This document shows, piece by piece, positions 31,570 through 39,894 of a stretch of 43,196 bases of DNA; position 1 is the first letter of the stretch, and the number at the start of each line of letters is the position of its first letter. The stretch covers positions 1 through 43,196 of the forward strand of contig JAGQNT010000177.1 in the NCBI GenBank assembly GCA_020427965.1, written 5' to 3'. The position numbers and the translations under genes are program-made. Source of the stretch: Candidatus Saccharimonadota bacterium. Its GTDB lineage: Bacteria; Patescibacteriota; Saccharimonadia; Saccharimonadales; UBA4665. The notes below the pieces were generated by a model. That model made no database searches. It was not told the DNA's origin and was given only the letters and a program-made list of their open reading frames with translations.

Positions 31570-32760
31570 ATGTCTAGCTACGCTGTTACCAACAACCAGC
31601 AGATTACGCAATCAACGCAGCTTGTGACCCTTCAGCACGTATCGGGTAAACCCCTGCTCTTTGAGCCAGGTCAGTACGCCGCCATTCACGGTTATAGGCA
31701 CGGCCGACCAATGCCTATACGTTGTTTCTCTATTGTCAGTTCACCTACCGAACAAGACATTCTACAGTTCTCAATGCGCGTAAAGGGTAAATTTACTCAC
31801 GCCATATCTGGGCTACAAAAAGGTGATAAAGTTCATGTTCAAGGCCCGTATGGTGGCTTTGTGTTGAATACGCATAATCAAAAACGTATTGTTATGCTCG
31901 CCGGCGGCATCGGTATTACGCCATTTATAAGTATGATTCGGTTTGCATCAATAACCAAAGCCGACACCGATGTCGAGTTAGTGTACTCTGTAGCCAAACA
32001 GACCGACATGCCGTTCTCGGACGAATTAACCAATTGGGATAGGTATAATCCAAATTTTAAGTACAACCTGGTCGTCAGTGATGGGCCAATCGACAAAATA
32101 AAGCACAACCGTGTGTTTCAAGGTCGGATTACACCGGAAGTGCTCGAAAAAGCCGTTGGTGCTATCTACGGGGACGTTGAAACCCAGTTTTATATTTGCG
32201 GACCGCCACCTTTCATGAACGCCATGCTTGCGATGCTCTTGGCGCATGGGGTAGCTAAGTCTCGAATAATGACTGAAGCATTCAGTCAGGGACCCAACCG
32301 GCAAACAGGTAAAATCCGCGACTGGCCCTTCAGCATGTACGCCTTAGGTGCGCTAGGACTGTCCGCGGGCAGCATGGCGGTCATGGTAAGTGACTTGGGT
32401 AAATTAGTGCCCGCCAAGAATAGCCTGCAAACTGCACCGAACCTACAGAGCGTCGGGCAGTCCAACAATCGTCAGTCAGACCTCGTCGCACTTGTTAACA
32501 GTTTTCCCGCCAGCTCGTCAGACGCACCAGCTTCTCGAGCCGTCAAAAAAGCTTTGGCAGCGGCTAAAAAGCCTACACAATCTTCGACTGTGGCCTCTAG
32601 TGGTTCAACATCGAGCTCATCATCAAGATCGACCACTTCGTCCAGTAGCTCATCTTCGAGTAGTAGTACCGGGTCAAGTACTAGCGGAAGCACCACTACA
32701 TCGACGCCTCCAACGCCTGTTTGCACAACCAATCAGAGTGGGGTTACGACATGCAATTAG
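31570..32760 (+). CDS. FNR-type flavin oxidoreductase with membrane helix and Ser-rich tail
   Basis: 396 residues. FAD-binding beta barrel (PGQYAAIHGY, then RCFSIVSSP in place of RxYS), NAD(P)-binding domain (MLAGGIGITPFISMI and YICGPPPFM). One membrane helix follows at about 258-275 (SMYALGALGLSAGSMAVMVS), then ~120 residues of Ser/Thr-rich linker that would lie outside. It is probably the cytoplasmic electron donor of the operon. The tail has no obvious ApbE flavinylation motif (DxxTGAT-like). AAGGAG precedes the ATG. Confidence 0.85.
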   Translation: MSSYAVTNNQQITQSTQLVTLQHVSGKPLLFEPGQYAAIHGYRHGRPMPIRCFSIVSSPTEQDILQFSMRVKGKFTHAISGLQKGDKVHVQGPYGGFVLNTHNQKRIVMLAGGIGITPFISMIRFASITKADTDVELVYSVAKQTDMPFSDELTNWDRYNPNFKYNLVVSDGPIDKIKHNRVFQGRITPEVLEKAVGAIYGDVETQFYICGPPPFMNAMLAMLLAHGVAKSRIMTEAFSQGPNRQTGKIRDWPFSMYALGALGLSAGSMAVMVSDLGKLVPAKNSLQTAPNLQSVGQSNNRQSDLVALVNSFPASSSDAPASRAVKKALAAAKKPTQSSTVASSGSTSSSSSRSTTSSSSSSSSSSTGSSTSGSTTTSTPPTPVCTTNQSGVTTCN

Positions 32761-33701
32761 TGCAATTTCACGAAACCAAGATGGCACTGGGTGGCGACGC
32801 GACAATTGTCATTGTCGCTAATCAGCACCGTGACATGACGGCTATTTTTAATGAATTATGGCGAGTTATCTTTACCTTCGAAAAGCAGTTCAGCCGCTTC
32901 CTGCCACAAAGTGAACTATCACAATTCAATACTCGTGCTGGACTTTGGGTGCCTATCAGTGATGAGTTCGCTGACTTACTCAAAACCACAATAAAGTTGA
33001 GTCAGTTCACTGGGAGTCTCTATAATCCCTTCATTTTGCCCGCACTGCAGCGATCGGGTTATACCCATTCCGCCGCGCCTGGCTATGAAGCCGACAGAGA
33101 TCAGGATTACCGTCATCGTGCGGTGGTACCAATCGACAAACTGACAGTGCGAGACAATCAAGCTTGCATCCCTTACGGAACGGCTTTTGACCTTGGCGGT
33201 TGCGGCAAAGGCTACTTGGCCGATACGTTAGCGGATCTATTAGACGACGCAGGATTCCATAGTTACTGGATCTCGCTCAGTGGTGATATGGTTACGTCAG
33301 GTCATGATGAACACGGGTCGCCGTGGCGTACTGTCATCCAAAATGCATATTCTGACCAAATCCCTGCCCCCGTCTTTGTCCAAACTGATGGGTCTAGACA
33401 CGCTGTTGCGACATCTGGCACCCTGCGTCGAGTCAATCAAAAGTTGTCGGGTAAGCACCATATTATTGATCCTTCTACCGGACTGTCGGCAAAAACAGAC
33501 ATCCGGCTCGCCACTGTGGTCACGACAAACGCTACCGAGGCGGACGTGCTCGCGTCTTGCGCAGTATTAACAGGCAGTAAAGATTCGGAAGATTTTCTCC
33601 GTGCTAGAAGAGTCGAGGCCGGCTACATTCAAACAACTCAGTCCGAGACTATGGCTTTTGGCCAATACTTACACACCGCCAGTGAGGTTACCTATGCTTA
33701 A
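32751..33701 (+). CDS. apbE: ApbE-family FMN:protein transferase
   Basis: 316 residues from the ATG at 32751 (GGGG 7 nt upstream), overlapping the FNR gene by 10 bp. ApbE signatures: FDLGGCGKGYLADTLADLL, WISLSGDMVTSG and HHIIDPSTGLSA with metal-site Asp/Thr. It normally attaches FMN to Ser/Thr of exported flavoproteins in an Mg2+-dependent reaction. No signal peptide is visible, so it may act in the cytoplasm. It does not carry a recognisable target; none of the neighbouring proteins has the classic flavinylation motif. Confidence 0.9.
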   Translation: MQLVQFHETKMALGGDATIVIVANQHRDMTAIFNELWRVIFTFEKQFSRFLPQSELSQFNTRAGLWVPISDEFADLLKTTIKLSQFTGSLYNPFILPALQRSGYTHSAAPGYEADRDQDYRHRAVVPIDKLTVRDNQACIPYGTAFDLGGCGKGYLADTLADLLDDAGFHSYWISLSGDMVTSGHDEHGSPWRTVIQNAYSDQIPAPVFVQTDGSRHAVATSGTLRRVNQKLSGKHHIIDPSTGLSAKTDIRLATVVTTNATEADVLASCAVLTGSKDSEDFLRARRVEAGYIQTTQSETMAFGQYLHTASEVTYA

Positions 33702-34404
33702 GAAAATGATTGTGCTTTGTTTACTCTTGTTTGGCTTCACGCTCTTCCCCCTCAGTCATCCTGTTTTAGCTGCTGATGCCGGCAATGTAGTGGTTCAAAC
33801 CATACCAGACGAGAACACTTTGGGCGACAAACTCGTTAGTCGAGCTGGCTCGTCCTGGCCATGGTATGTCGCACGCGCCTCTGGTCTGGTTGCTGCATTG
33901 GCATTGGTTATTTTGATGATATCCGGTATTGGTCAGATATCTGGCATGACTTTTCGTTTACTTGACCCGCTGACGGCCTGGGCCTCGCACAGAGCGCTTG
34001 GTATCACTTTTGGAATTGCAGTGTTAGTACACATGATCAGTCTGTTATTTGATCATTTTGTGCAGTTCAATATCTGGCAAATTTTGATCCCGTGGTTATC
34101 GGACTACCAGCCCGTTACATTACTGGGATTTCAACTTGGCAGTCTGTATGTTGCACTTGGCGTACTAGCGTTTTACTTGACGCTCGTTATTATTGTCACT
34201 TCGCTCATTTGGGTCGAACGTAAGCCCCATACATGGAAACTTATCCATCTCCTGTCGTATCTAACGATTGCCTTTGTGTTTGTTCATGCGCTATATCTTG
34301 GCACCGACCTTACCCATGGCGTTTATCGTCTCCTGTGGATTATGTTTAACGTAGGTATATTAGGACTGGCGATTACACGATCCTGGAGGGCATTTACTAC
34401 GTGA
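33694..34404 (+). CDS. ferric-reductase-like transmembrane heme protein
   Basis: 236 residues from the ATG at 33694 (GAGG upstream), overlapping apbE by 8 bp. A signal sequence (VLCLLLFGFTLFPLSHPVLA) is followed by about six helices. Candidate heme ligands are His in ASHRALG and VLVHMISLLFDH on one helix pair and in WKLIHLLSY and FVFVHALYLG on another, as in the FRE/MsrQ (YedZ) fold. It would carry electrons across the membrane from the FNR protein. It is translationally coupled to the next gene. Confidence 0.82.
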   Translation: MLKKMIVLCLLLFGFTLFPLSHPVLAADAGNVVVQTIPDENTLGDKLVSRAGSSWPWYVARASGLVAALALVILMISGIGQISGMTFRLLDPLTAWASHRALGITFGIAVLVHMISLLFDHFVQFNIWQILIPWLSDYQPVTLLGFQLGSLYVALGVLAFYLTLVIIVTSLIWVERKPHTWKLIHLLSYLTIAFVFVHALYLGTDLTHGVYRLLWIMFNVGILGLAITRSWRAFTT

Positions 34405-35303
34405 GCCGAGAACTTCGACATAGTGCCAATCCCTGGCGCATGCGTATAATTTGGGCAATTAGCTTTGTGGTACTAGTCGTACTACTATTATTCGCGTTTT
34501 ATCGGGTCTTTGACCGGATTCAGACATACTCATTGCCAAACGGTAGTGTCGAGCTGTCAGTGCCATACTCAAAATATCTTGTTGGCGAAACTATAACGTT
34601 TACCGTAAAAAATAACTTCAATAGTTCGATACAGGTCAGTAACGGCTGCCCCGGAGAGCCGCTGAGTGTATTTCGCTACGAGAAGCATAAGTGGGTGCAA
34701 ATTCACGACAAAACTAATATCAAGAACTGTGCCGATCAAGAACGGACCGTTACCATTCCTGCCAACCAGAGCATGACTGCCAGCTTTAAAAACTGGCCCC
34801 ATTTATTCAATAAGGCTGGCAAATATCGGATTGTGATGCGGGTCGACTTCTATAACTCTCTCCCTTATCAAGACTTTGAAGTTATTAATAAACCCAAGGC
34901 CTACGCTGCCGTCCATTCAGGCAGCGGGCAACCATCCACCAGCACCAAGTCCAGTACCTCCACCCAACAGAATGGAGTAAGTGAGCACGAAGACGCCAAC
35001 GAAGGTGGCTCCGCCACCCAAAACAAGGTCTACACATTGTACGTAAACTCTAGCGGCAACTACAACTTGACCAGTATTTCGATGCACGTTGGAGACACGC
35101 TCAAGATCGTGTACCAATCACCTTATCATGACGAAGTTCGTACTCGATTTACGCCCATCAATGGCACGTCTGCTTCAGTTTCTTCCGTTACAGTAGACGA
35201 GGAAAGACACAGTGGCACTCGTATATTTACTAGCGCTGGCACGTGGCGCTACAAGGCTGATGACCACAGTGGTAACAGTGGCGTCGTTACGGTGTCAAAG
35301 TAA
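34401..35303 (+). CDS. membrane-anchored two-domain beta protein (BsuPI-like plus cupredoxin-like)
   Basis: 300 residues, GTG start overlapping the previous stop (GTGA), with GGAGGG upstream. One N-terminal helix (IIWAISFVVLVVLLLFAFYRVF). Next is a domain resembling BsuPI-type beta sandwiches (SVPYSKYLVGETITFTVKN...CPGEPLSVFRY), then a Ser/Thr/Gly linker. The C-terminal domain resembles cupredoxins in layout (ISMHVGDTLKIVYQSPYHDEV...AGTWRYKADDHSGNSG), with two His but no ligand Cys, so copper binding is doubtful. Last gene of the electron-transfer operon and probably exposed outside. Confidence 0.65.
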   Translation: MSRELRHSANPWRMRIIWAISFVVLVVLLLFAFYRVFDRIQTYSLPNGSVELSVPYSKYLVGETITFTVKNNFNSSIQVSNGCPGEPLSVFRYEKHKWVQIHDKTNIKNCADQERTVTIPANQSMTASFKNWPHLFNKAGKYRIVMRVDFYNSLPYQDFEVINKPKAYAAVHSGSGQPSTSTKSSTSTQQNGVSEHEDANEGGSATQNKVYTLYVNSSGNYNLTSISMHVGDTLKIVYQSPYHDEVRTRFTPINGTSASVSSVTVDEERHSGTRIFTSAGTWRYKADDHSGNSGVVTVSK

Positions 35304-35305
35304 GG

Positions 35306-36244
35306 TTACTTTATCCCTTTTGCCACGTTTTTAGATTCTGCTCGCTGTTCAATTAGTTTGTAGGCGATCGCCCCAGCAATACAGGCGACACCTATAACTA
35401 ACGCTGTAAGCTGCAGATTCCTCAGTACAGATCGAGCAATCGCAAAGGCCGCTGCCTGGGTACTGTCAGTGGCCGGAACTAACGAAGGTAAGCTGAGGAG
35501 TAGGCCAATCACGACAAACACCACTCCAACTCCGATGAGCATTCGACGAATTGTTTTGCGATGGTTAACCGAGAGCATTATCGAACCCACTAGAGCAATG
35601 GCGCTTACAAGCACTAGTAGCCATGTACCTGTCTTAAAATAACTGTAATATGAATGTATTTGAGCAATACCCGTACCCTCTAGGCTGATCTTACCCGCGT
35701 CGTCTGGAATCTCGAGTTTTTTTACTGTTGGTTCTAGGCGGGTCGCCTCCAGCTGGGAAACAGCACTAGTAATTGACGGGTGTAGATCGAGTACAATGCT
35801 ATCGCTGCCGCTATTTAATTGTCGCACAACCGCAGCGTGGGTCGACCTCAGCTCCTCATTCCAGAGGTTCGTAAATTCAGGTGAAGATAGCACTTTCACG
35901 GCCTCATTCTTGATCAATTCGTGCAGTGCAGACCGTAGCTGATCAGTGCTTTTGTTCTTGCGCTCTCCGCTACTCAGTAATTCTCGGGCGGCATCTTTGA
36001 CGGGAATTTGCTTGACCACTTGATCACTAATTTCCGTGGCAATTAGTTGCTGTACCTCGGGCTTAGAAACGATTGGACCGACGCTACTAACAAAGGTGTT
36101 GGTATCTGTCAGTGTCCTATTCATCCAGACAACCAGAAGGCTTGCCAGAATGAGAGAAATCGCAAGTGTTCCTAATATCGCCGCAGCTACAGTTCGTAAA
36201 CGGTGATGTTTTGTCGATGTCGGACTAGATATTTTAGCCGCCAT
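35306..36244 (-). CDS. integral membrane protein with large extracellular helical domain
   Basis: 312 residues. First helix IPLGTL-type at about 20-42 (AAAILGTLAISLILASLLVVW), an external region of ~165 residues (TDTNTFVSSVGPIVSKPEVQQLIATEISDQVV), then three helices near the C-terminus. The layout matches a family of uncharacterised actinobacterial-type membrane proteins. The function is unknown. It is the last gene of a minus-strand surface-protein run and converges on the electron-transfer operon, stopping 2 bp from it. Confidence 0.7.
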   Translation of the reverse strand: MAAKISSPTSTKHHRLRTVAAAILGTLAISLILASLLVVWMNRTLTDTNTFVSSVGPIVSKPEVQQLIATEISDQVVKQIPVKDAARELLSSGERKNKSTDQLRSALHELIKNEAVKVLSSPEFTNLWNEELRSTHAAVVRQLNSGSDSIVLDLHPSITSAVSQLEATRLEPTVKKLEIPDDAGKISLEGTGIAQIHSYYSYFKTGTWLLVLVSAIALVGSIMLSVNHRKTIRRMLIGVGVVFVVIGLLLSLPSLVPATDSTQAAAFAIARSVLRNLQLTALVIGVACIAGAIAYKLIEQRAESKNVAKGIK

Positions 36245-36297
36245 GACTACTAGTTAACCATAAGCATCTTACGTAAAGCAAACTCTTGCCGTGTATT

Positions 36298-36531
36298 CTA
36301 GTCAAATTTACGGCGCATTTCCCAGATACTTGCTAGCTCTCGCTTGATCCTCTTGACGTGTGGTTTTGCAAAGTCAAATTCTAGCGAAAAAATCATTAAT
36401 GCAACCAGGCACGTCAGTAAACCCGGTCCAGGCAACGGTATCAAAATCAAGCCGACTACAAAAAGTGGAGCTGCAATCATAAATACTAACAACTTACGAA
36501 GTAGCGCCAGACCCTTTCGAATTACGACCAT
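36298..36531 (-). CDS. PGPGW-type small transmembrane protein
   Basis: 77 residues, two hydrophobic segments around LILIPLPGPGLLTCLVALMIFSLEF, the PGPG signature of the putative transmembrane PGPGW family, with a basic C-terminus. It starts 5 bp after the stop of the 637-aa repeat protein, so the genes are co-transcribed. Confidence 0.8.
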   Translation of the reverse strand: MVVIRKGLALLRKLLVFMIAAPLFVVGLILIPLPGPGLLTCLVALMIFSLEFDFAKPHVKRIKRELASIWEMRRKFD

Positions 36532-36536
36532 TCCGA

Positions 36537-38450
36537 CTACTTTCTGCTACGTAACCAATTACTTAATTGCTCAATCAAGAGAATTGCGATGCCAAGACCA
36601 AACAGAATTAGGCCGAACATCAATGCTTGATTCTTACCTTGTTGCACTAATTGCTCTGCGGCCTTGGTCTGCCCCTGAATTGCGGCGCTGGTTTCTGCGG
36701 CTTTCACGTTCTTGAACGTGCTCGCAACCGTGGCCTGCAAGTTAGCACTGCCACCAGTCGTGCCACTGTATCCTCCCGTCGATGTTGTTGGGGCGAATCC
36801 AAAGGTGTGAGTAGTACCGCTTGTCATTGAACCAGACCTAGCGGCCGCAACCTTCGCCTGCTCTGTCAATATACCGAAGTTACCATTCCAGTTACCAAAC
36901 ACGTTGATAAACAGTAGGCCGAACCACCCCGTTAGATCCAGGTAACTATTAGTAATATTGTTGAGGTTTACGGCAGTCTCCGCATCGCCAGTTGTGGCAC
37001 TGCCAGCATTGGTGTTGTTAGTGACAGACGCATCACCAGTATGGGCACTGGTCGTAACATTGTTCGTAATGCCAGAGTTATTGACTGCATTTAGCTCAAC
37101 GTTGTTGGTCATAGTACTGTTGGCATTAGTTACTCCGCCACCGTATGCGGCCGCCGTCGCACCGACCGGCGCATTCATGAGTACACCAACCCAGTTGCCT
37201 AGCACATTTACGAATACCAACATAGCATTCCCACCCGACACCTGTAGACCTGTGATGTCAAATATAGTCACATTAGTCTTGGCGTTGCCAGATGTAGCGC
37301 TCCCCGCATTTGTATTACCAGACACGGTGGCATTGCCTGTACTTGCCGTGCTATTTACATTGTTTGCAATTGAGGAAGTGCTGTTGATATTCGCTACGAA
37401 GTTATTCAAAGTATTCTGTGACACGGTTACATCCGAATGTGGCGCATTACTAGCCAGTAAACTATCGAGGAATTTTTGTGGCATCAGAATATTGCCATTA
37501 AAGTTACCGTTAATGTTTATAACGCCCAAGAAAGACTGCTGCGCAGAGATCATGGAATTGACCATGTTTACCACGTTGGCAACAGCCTGGGCATTACCGC
37601 TCGTGGCATTGCCCGCGTTAGCATTATTCGCTACTGTCGCCTTGCCGCTCGTGGCATCAAGTTGTAGGTCGTTCACTATCTGACCGTTATTGTCGACATT
37701 TAGTTGCAAGTTATTGTTGGAATTGACATTACTAGTTGTTGGCTGCAAGGCTCCCGGGTCAATGATCAAATCCCCCTGCACGTCACCATCAATATTGGCT
37801 ACAAACGTTGCGGCAGTAGCACCCAAATCGGAATTAGACTGTAGCATATTGATGACATTAGCTATCGATTGCGCATTACCGCTTGCCGCACTGCCAGCCA
37901 CTGTGTTGTTCATAACAGTGGCATCACCAGTTGTCGAAGTAGAACCTAGCTTGTTGGTAACGGTCGCGTTGGTTGTGGAGTTGATGGTAGCGTCATTGTC
38001 AATATTGGTTGTACTGGTATTTTCGACAGGAACAATCGGTGCGGGTCCGCCAACTGTTTTCGCACCAGAAGGTGGGCTACTGACAGAATACATATCCTGT
38101 GACCAAACCTGAGCAGACGGGCTGTAGTTCCAGATCTTGTAGTCCCACTTGCAGCTGACATCATTATAGGTATAGACTCTCTCGTCTTTTGGCGTCCTGA
38201 CTTGAGTTGAGGGGTCCCAAGTATAATGCGGGTTTTCCCACAGGCCAGTACATGAATTATATGTGTACGTACTACTGTCCGAACCGGTCGGTTGCTGAAT
38301 GCCGGTCGGCGCAGCTGCAACAGGCGAACATGCAGGCTCGTCTGCATACACATATACAGGTGCTGGTGTGCCAAGTATCAATAAAAGGGCGAGGCTGCCA
38401 CTAAGAACACGTCTGGTTGTCTGTTTGATCTGCGTAAGAATGTCTGTCAT
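36537..38450 (-). CDS. large surface repeat protein, four Asn/Gly repeat units, C-terminal anchor
   Basis: 637 residues. Signal sequence (VLSGSLALLLILGTPAPVYVYA), then a Trp/Tyr-rich N-terminal region (YTYNSCTGLWENPHYTW and YTYNDVSCKWDYKIWNY). At least four units follow, with core (S/T)G(N/D/K)A(T/S)V-x2-NT(N/V)AG-x-A-x-(S/T)G(N/D)A, each followed by a hydrophobic patch such as FLGVININGNFNG. It ends in a helix (ALMFGLILFGLGIAILLI) plus RSRK. The composition (Asn, Ala, Thr, Ser, Val; few charges) suggests a beta-helix or amyloid-like fibre on the cell surface. It shares its repeat with the genes at 38536 and 39895. Confidence 0.72.
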   Translation of the reverse strand: MTDILTQIKQTTRRVLSGSLALLLILGTPAPVYVYADEPACSPVAAAPTGIQQPTGSDSSTYTYNSCTGLWENPHYTWDPSTQVRTPKDERVYTYNDVSCKWDYKIWNYSPSAQVWSQDMYSVSSPPSGAKTVGGPAPIVPVENTSTTNIDNDATINSTTNATVTNKLGSTSTTGDATVMNNTVAGSAASGNAQSIANVINMLQSNSDLGATAATFVANIDGDVQGDLIIDPGALQPTTSNVNSNNNLQLNVDNNGQIVNDLQLDATSGKATVANNANAGNATSGNAQAVANVVNMVNSMISAQQSFLGVININGNFNGNILMPQKFLDSLLASNAPHSDVTVSQNTLNNFVANINSTSSIANNVNSTASTGNATVSGNTNAGSATSGNAKTNVTIFDITGLQVSGGNAMLVFVNVLGNWVGVLMNAPVGATAAAYGGGVTNANSTMTNNVELNAVNNSGITNNVTTSAHTGDASVTNNTNAGSATTGDAETAVNLNNITNSYLDLTGWFGLLFINVFGNWNGNFGILTEQAKVAAARSGSMTSGTTHTFGFAPTTSTGGYSGTTGGSANLQATVASTFKNVKAAETSAAIQGQTKAAEQLVQQGKNQALMFGLILFGLGIAILLIEQLSNWLRSRK

Positions 38451-38489
38451 GTGGTCAATGCCCCTTGATTACGTTAATAGTCGTTGTGT

Positions 38490-38517
38490 GGAGTGGGCTC
38501 TGCACAGAGCCCACTCC
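38490..38517 (-). repeat. 12-bp perfect intercistronic hairpin
   Basis: GGAGTGGGCTCT-gcac-AGAGCCCACTCC between the 198-aa and 637-aa genes. The stem is perfect and GC-rich with no T-run, so it is more likely an mRNA processing or stability element (or a partial terminator adjusting relative expression) than a simple terminator. Confidence 0.6.
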
Positions 38518-38535
38518 GCTACATACGCAAGCAAT

Positions 38536-39132
38536 CTAGTTACTGATGCTAACGGTTGTTGAACTACTACTTGTGTTAGAAGCAGCTCCGGTGGTTGCGC
38601 TCCCACCATTAGTGTTACCGCTCACAGTAGCCGAACCGCTACTCGCGGATTGCGAATTGCTGTTCTCTACGGTTATGCAGTTATTGTTCTCGACGTGCAA
38701 ACTGTTCTTGTTTACAGTCAGGACCATATTGTCTGAGTTTGGCCCAGTTGTGTCCATCGTAACCTTGGTTGTGTTACTTGCCCCAGCAGCTGCAGTTGGG
38801 CTAGAGTTCTTGACACTGACTGATGTCGCAAATGAGTTAGTATTCTTGGCATCACCCGACTTGGCGCTGCCACCATTAGTGTTGCCAGTGACAGACGCCG
38901 AACCACTGTTGGCACTCTGGCTGTTACTGTTGCCAACGCTCGCGTGGTTATTGTTAGTCCAATGGACATAACTTTTGTTAATAGTTTTGACATGGTTCGA
39001 CGAGTACGGACCAGTGTCTGTCAGCGTCGCTGTGGTGTTCGAACTTGCCCCAGCAACACCAGCCAAAGCAACTGCTGCACCAAGGGTAGCCAAGGTTCCA
39101 GCGGTAGCTTTTGATAGTTTGATTCGAGTCAT
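38536..39132 (-). CDS. secreted repeat protein, two Asn/Gly repeat units
   Basis: 198 residues. Signal sequence (AGTLATLGAAVALAGVAGAS). Two ~85-residue units follow, each with TGP-x-SxNxVxT(I/V)NK, an NNN-x-(A/I)(S/T)V stretch, NSNSQSA(N/S)SGSA(S/T)V and GNTNGGSA. No anchor, so it is free or assembled into a fibre with the 637-aa and 188-aa proteins. GAGGAGG lies 5-6 nt before the ATG. One Cys only. Confidence 0.72.
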   Translation of the reverse strand: MTRIKLSKATAGTLATLGAAVALAGVAGASSNTTATLTDTGPYSSNHVKTINKSYVHWTNNNHASVGNSNSQSANSGSASVTGNTNGGSAKSGDAKNTNSFATSVSVKNSSPTAAAGASNTTKVTMDTTGPNSDNMVLTVNKNSLHVENNNCITVENSNSQSASSGSATVSGNTNGGSATTGAASNTSSSSTTVSISN

Positions 39133-39173
39133 GTTGACCTCCTCTTAGTTAGTTATTTTTAGTTGATATTACC

Positions 39174-39231
39174 GGGATGTTCCCCCGACTCGCGACATAA
39201 AGCGGTTAGCCGCTAGTCGGGCGAGCATCCC
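39174..39231 (-). repeat. nested three-part hairpin in intergenic region
   Basis: GGGATG/CATCCC (39174-39179 with 39226-39231) encloses CCCGACT/AGTCGGG (39184-39190 with 39215-39221), which encloses AGCGG-ttag-CCGCT (39201-39214). Eighteen base pairs in all, between the 176-aa and 198-aa genes. Probably an RNA structure in the leader of the 198-aa gene, or a terminator of the 176-aa gene without a T-run. Confidence 0.55.
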
Positions 39232-39237
39232 ATTCGC

Positions 39238-39765
39238 CTAGGGCGTATTTGTTGTTTCGTTGTTTATCTGAACACTGAGAGAAGTTGAATTATCACTACC
39301 AATCGTATCGTTATCAGATGAAACATCAATCTGAGTTGTTGAACCATCTTCGCCCGTTATAGTCTTGTGTAACTCGCCACTCTTATCGACATGCAACCTG
39401 CGACCATTGACCCGAACAGATGTCTCGGACGCATCTGAGGTACTTTTGGATTCAACAGAAACACTTTGGCCACTGTGCGTAGTCGTATTCGTCGTCCCTT
39501 GGTCCTGAATCGAAACAGATGACTGTGTCGCTGAAGACGTGCTGGCTGCTTGTTTCATCAACTCTCCCTGTGATTGATTCGTCACTTCGGTTGCGGCTGG
39601 CAGATTACTGTCACTGCCCATGACGATACCCTGCAAGGCAACCAGTGCAAGAGGCAGTAAGGCAACAATTAAGAGCTTTACGTATCGGCCACCCCGACTT
39701 CGGGTCGTTGTACGTGATTGTCGACCTCTCGAACGCAATAGCCGATTTGTCGTCCACTGCAACAT
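39238..39765 (-). CDS. membrane-anchored Ser/Thr-rich protein
   Basis: 175 residues from the ATG at 39765 (GGGAGGGG upstream; the GTG at 39768 is too close to the site). Arg-rich cytoplasmic start, one helix (VKLLIVALLPLALVALQGIVM), then an extracellular tail of low-complexity Ser, Thr, Gln and Asp with beta-prone patches (SVSIQD, SVSVESK, TSLSVQIN). It lacks the GNTNGG core but shares composition and location with the repeat proteins. The upstream region (39843-39854) carries CGCTTATGTAA. Confidence 0.6.
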   Translation of the reverse strand: MLQWTTNRLLRSRGRQSRTTTRSRGGRYVKLLIVALLPLALVALQGIVMGSDSNLPAATEVTNQSQGELMKQAASTSSATQSSVSIQDQGTTNTTTHSGQSVSVESKSTSDASETSVRVNGRRLHVDKSGELHKTITGEDGSTTQIDVSSDNDTIGSDNSTSLSVQINNETTNTP

Positions 39766-39894
39766 CACACCCCTCCCTGCCTGATATGCACTTAGTTACA
39801 AATACTATCTGTTATGGTACGTATTTTGTCAGTTAGATAACTTACCTCGCTTATGTAACTCACCTACCTGACCGACGCAGCAAAAGCCACGACT

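Noticed and set aside
36958-38112. Long plus-strand ORFs (241 and 140 codons) rich in Val, Ala, Leu and Pro
   Set aside because: They are antisense shadows of the Asn/Thr-rich repeat gene, whose repetitive codons keep the opposite frames open.
36537-39132. CRISPR array or tandem DNA repeats in the repeat-protein genes
   Set aside because: The periodicity is at protein level with divergent codons; there are no identical short DNA repeats with regular unique spacers anywhere in the window.
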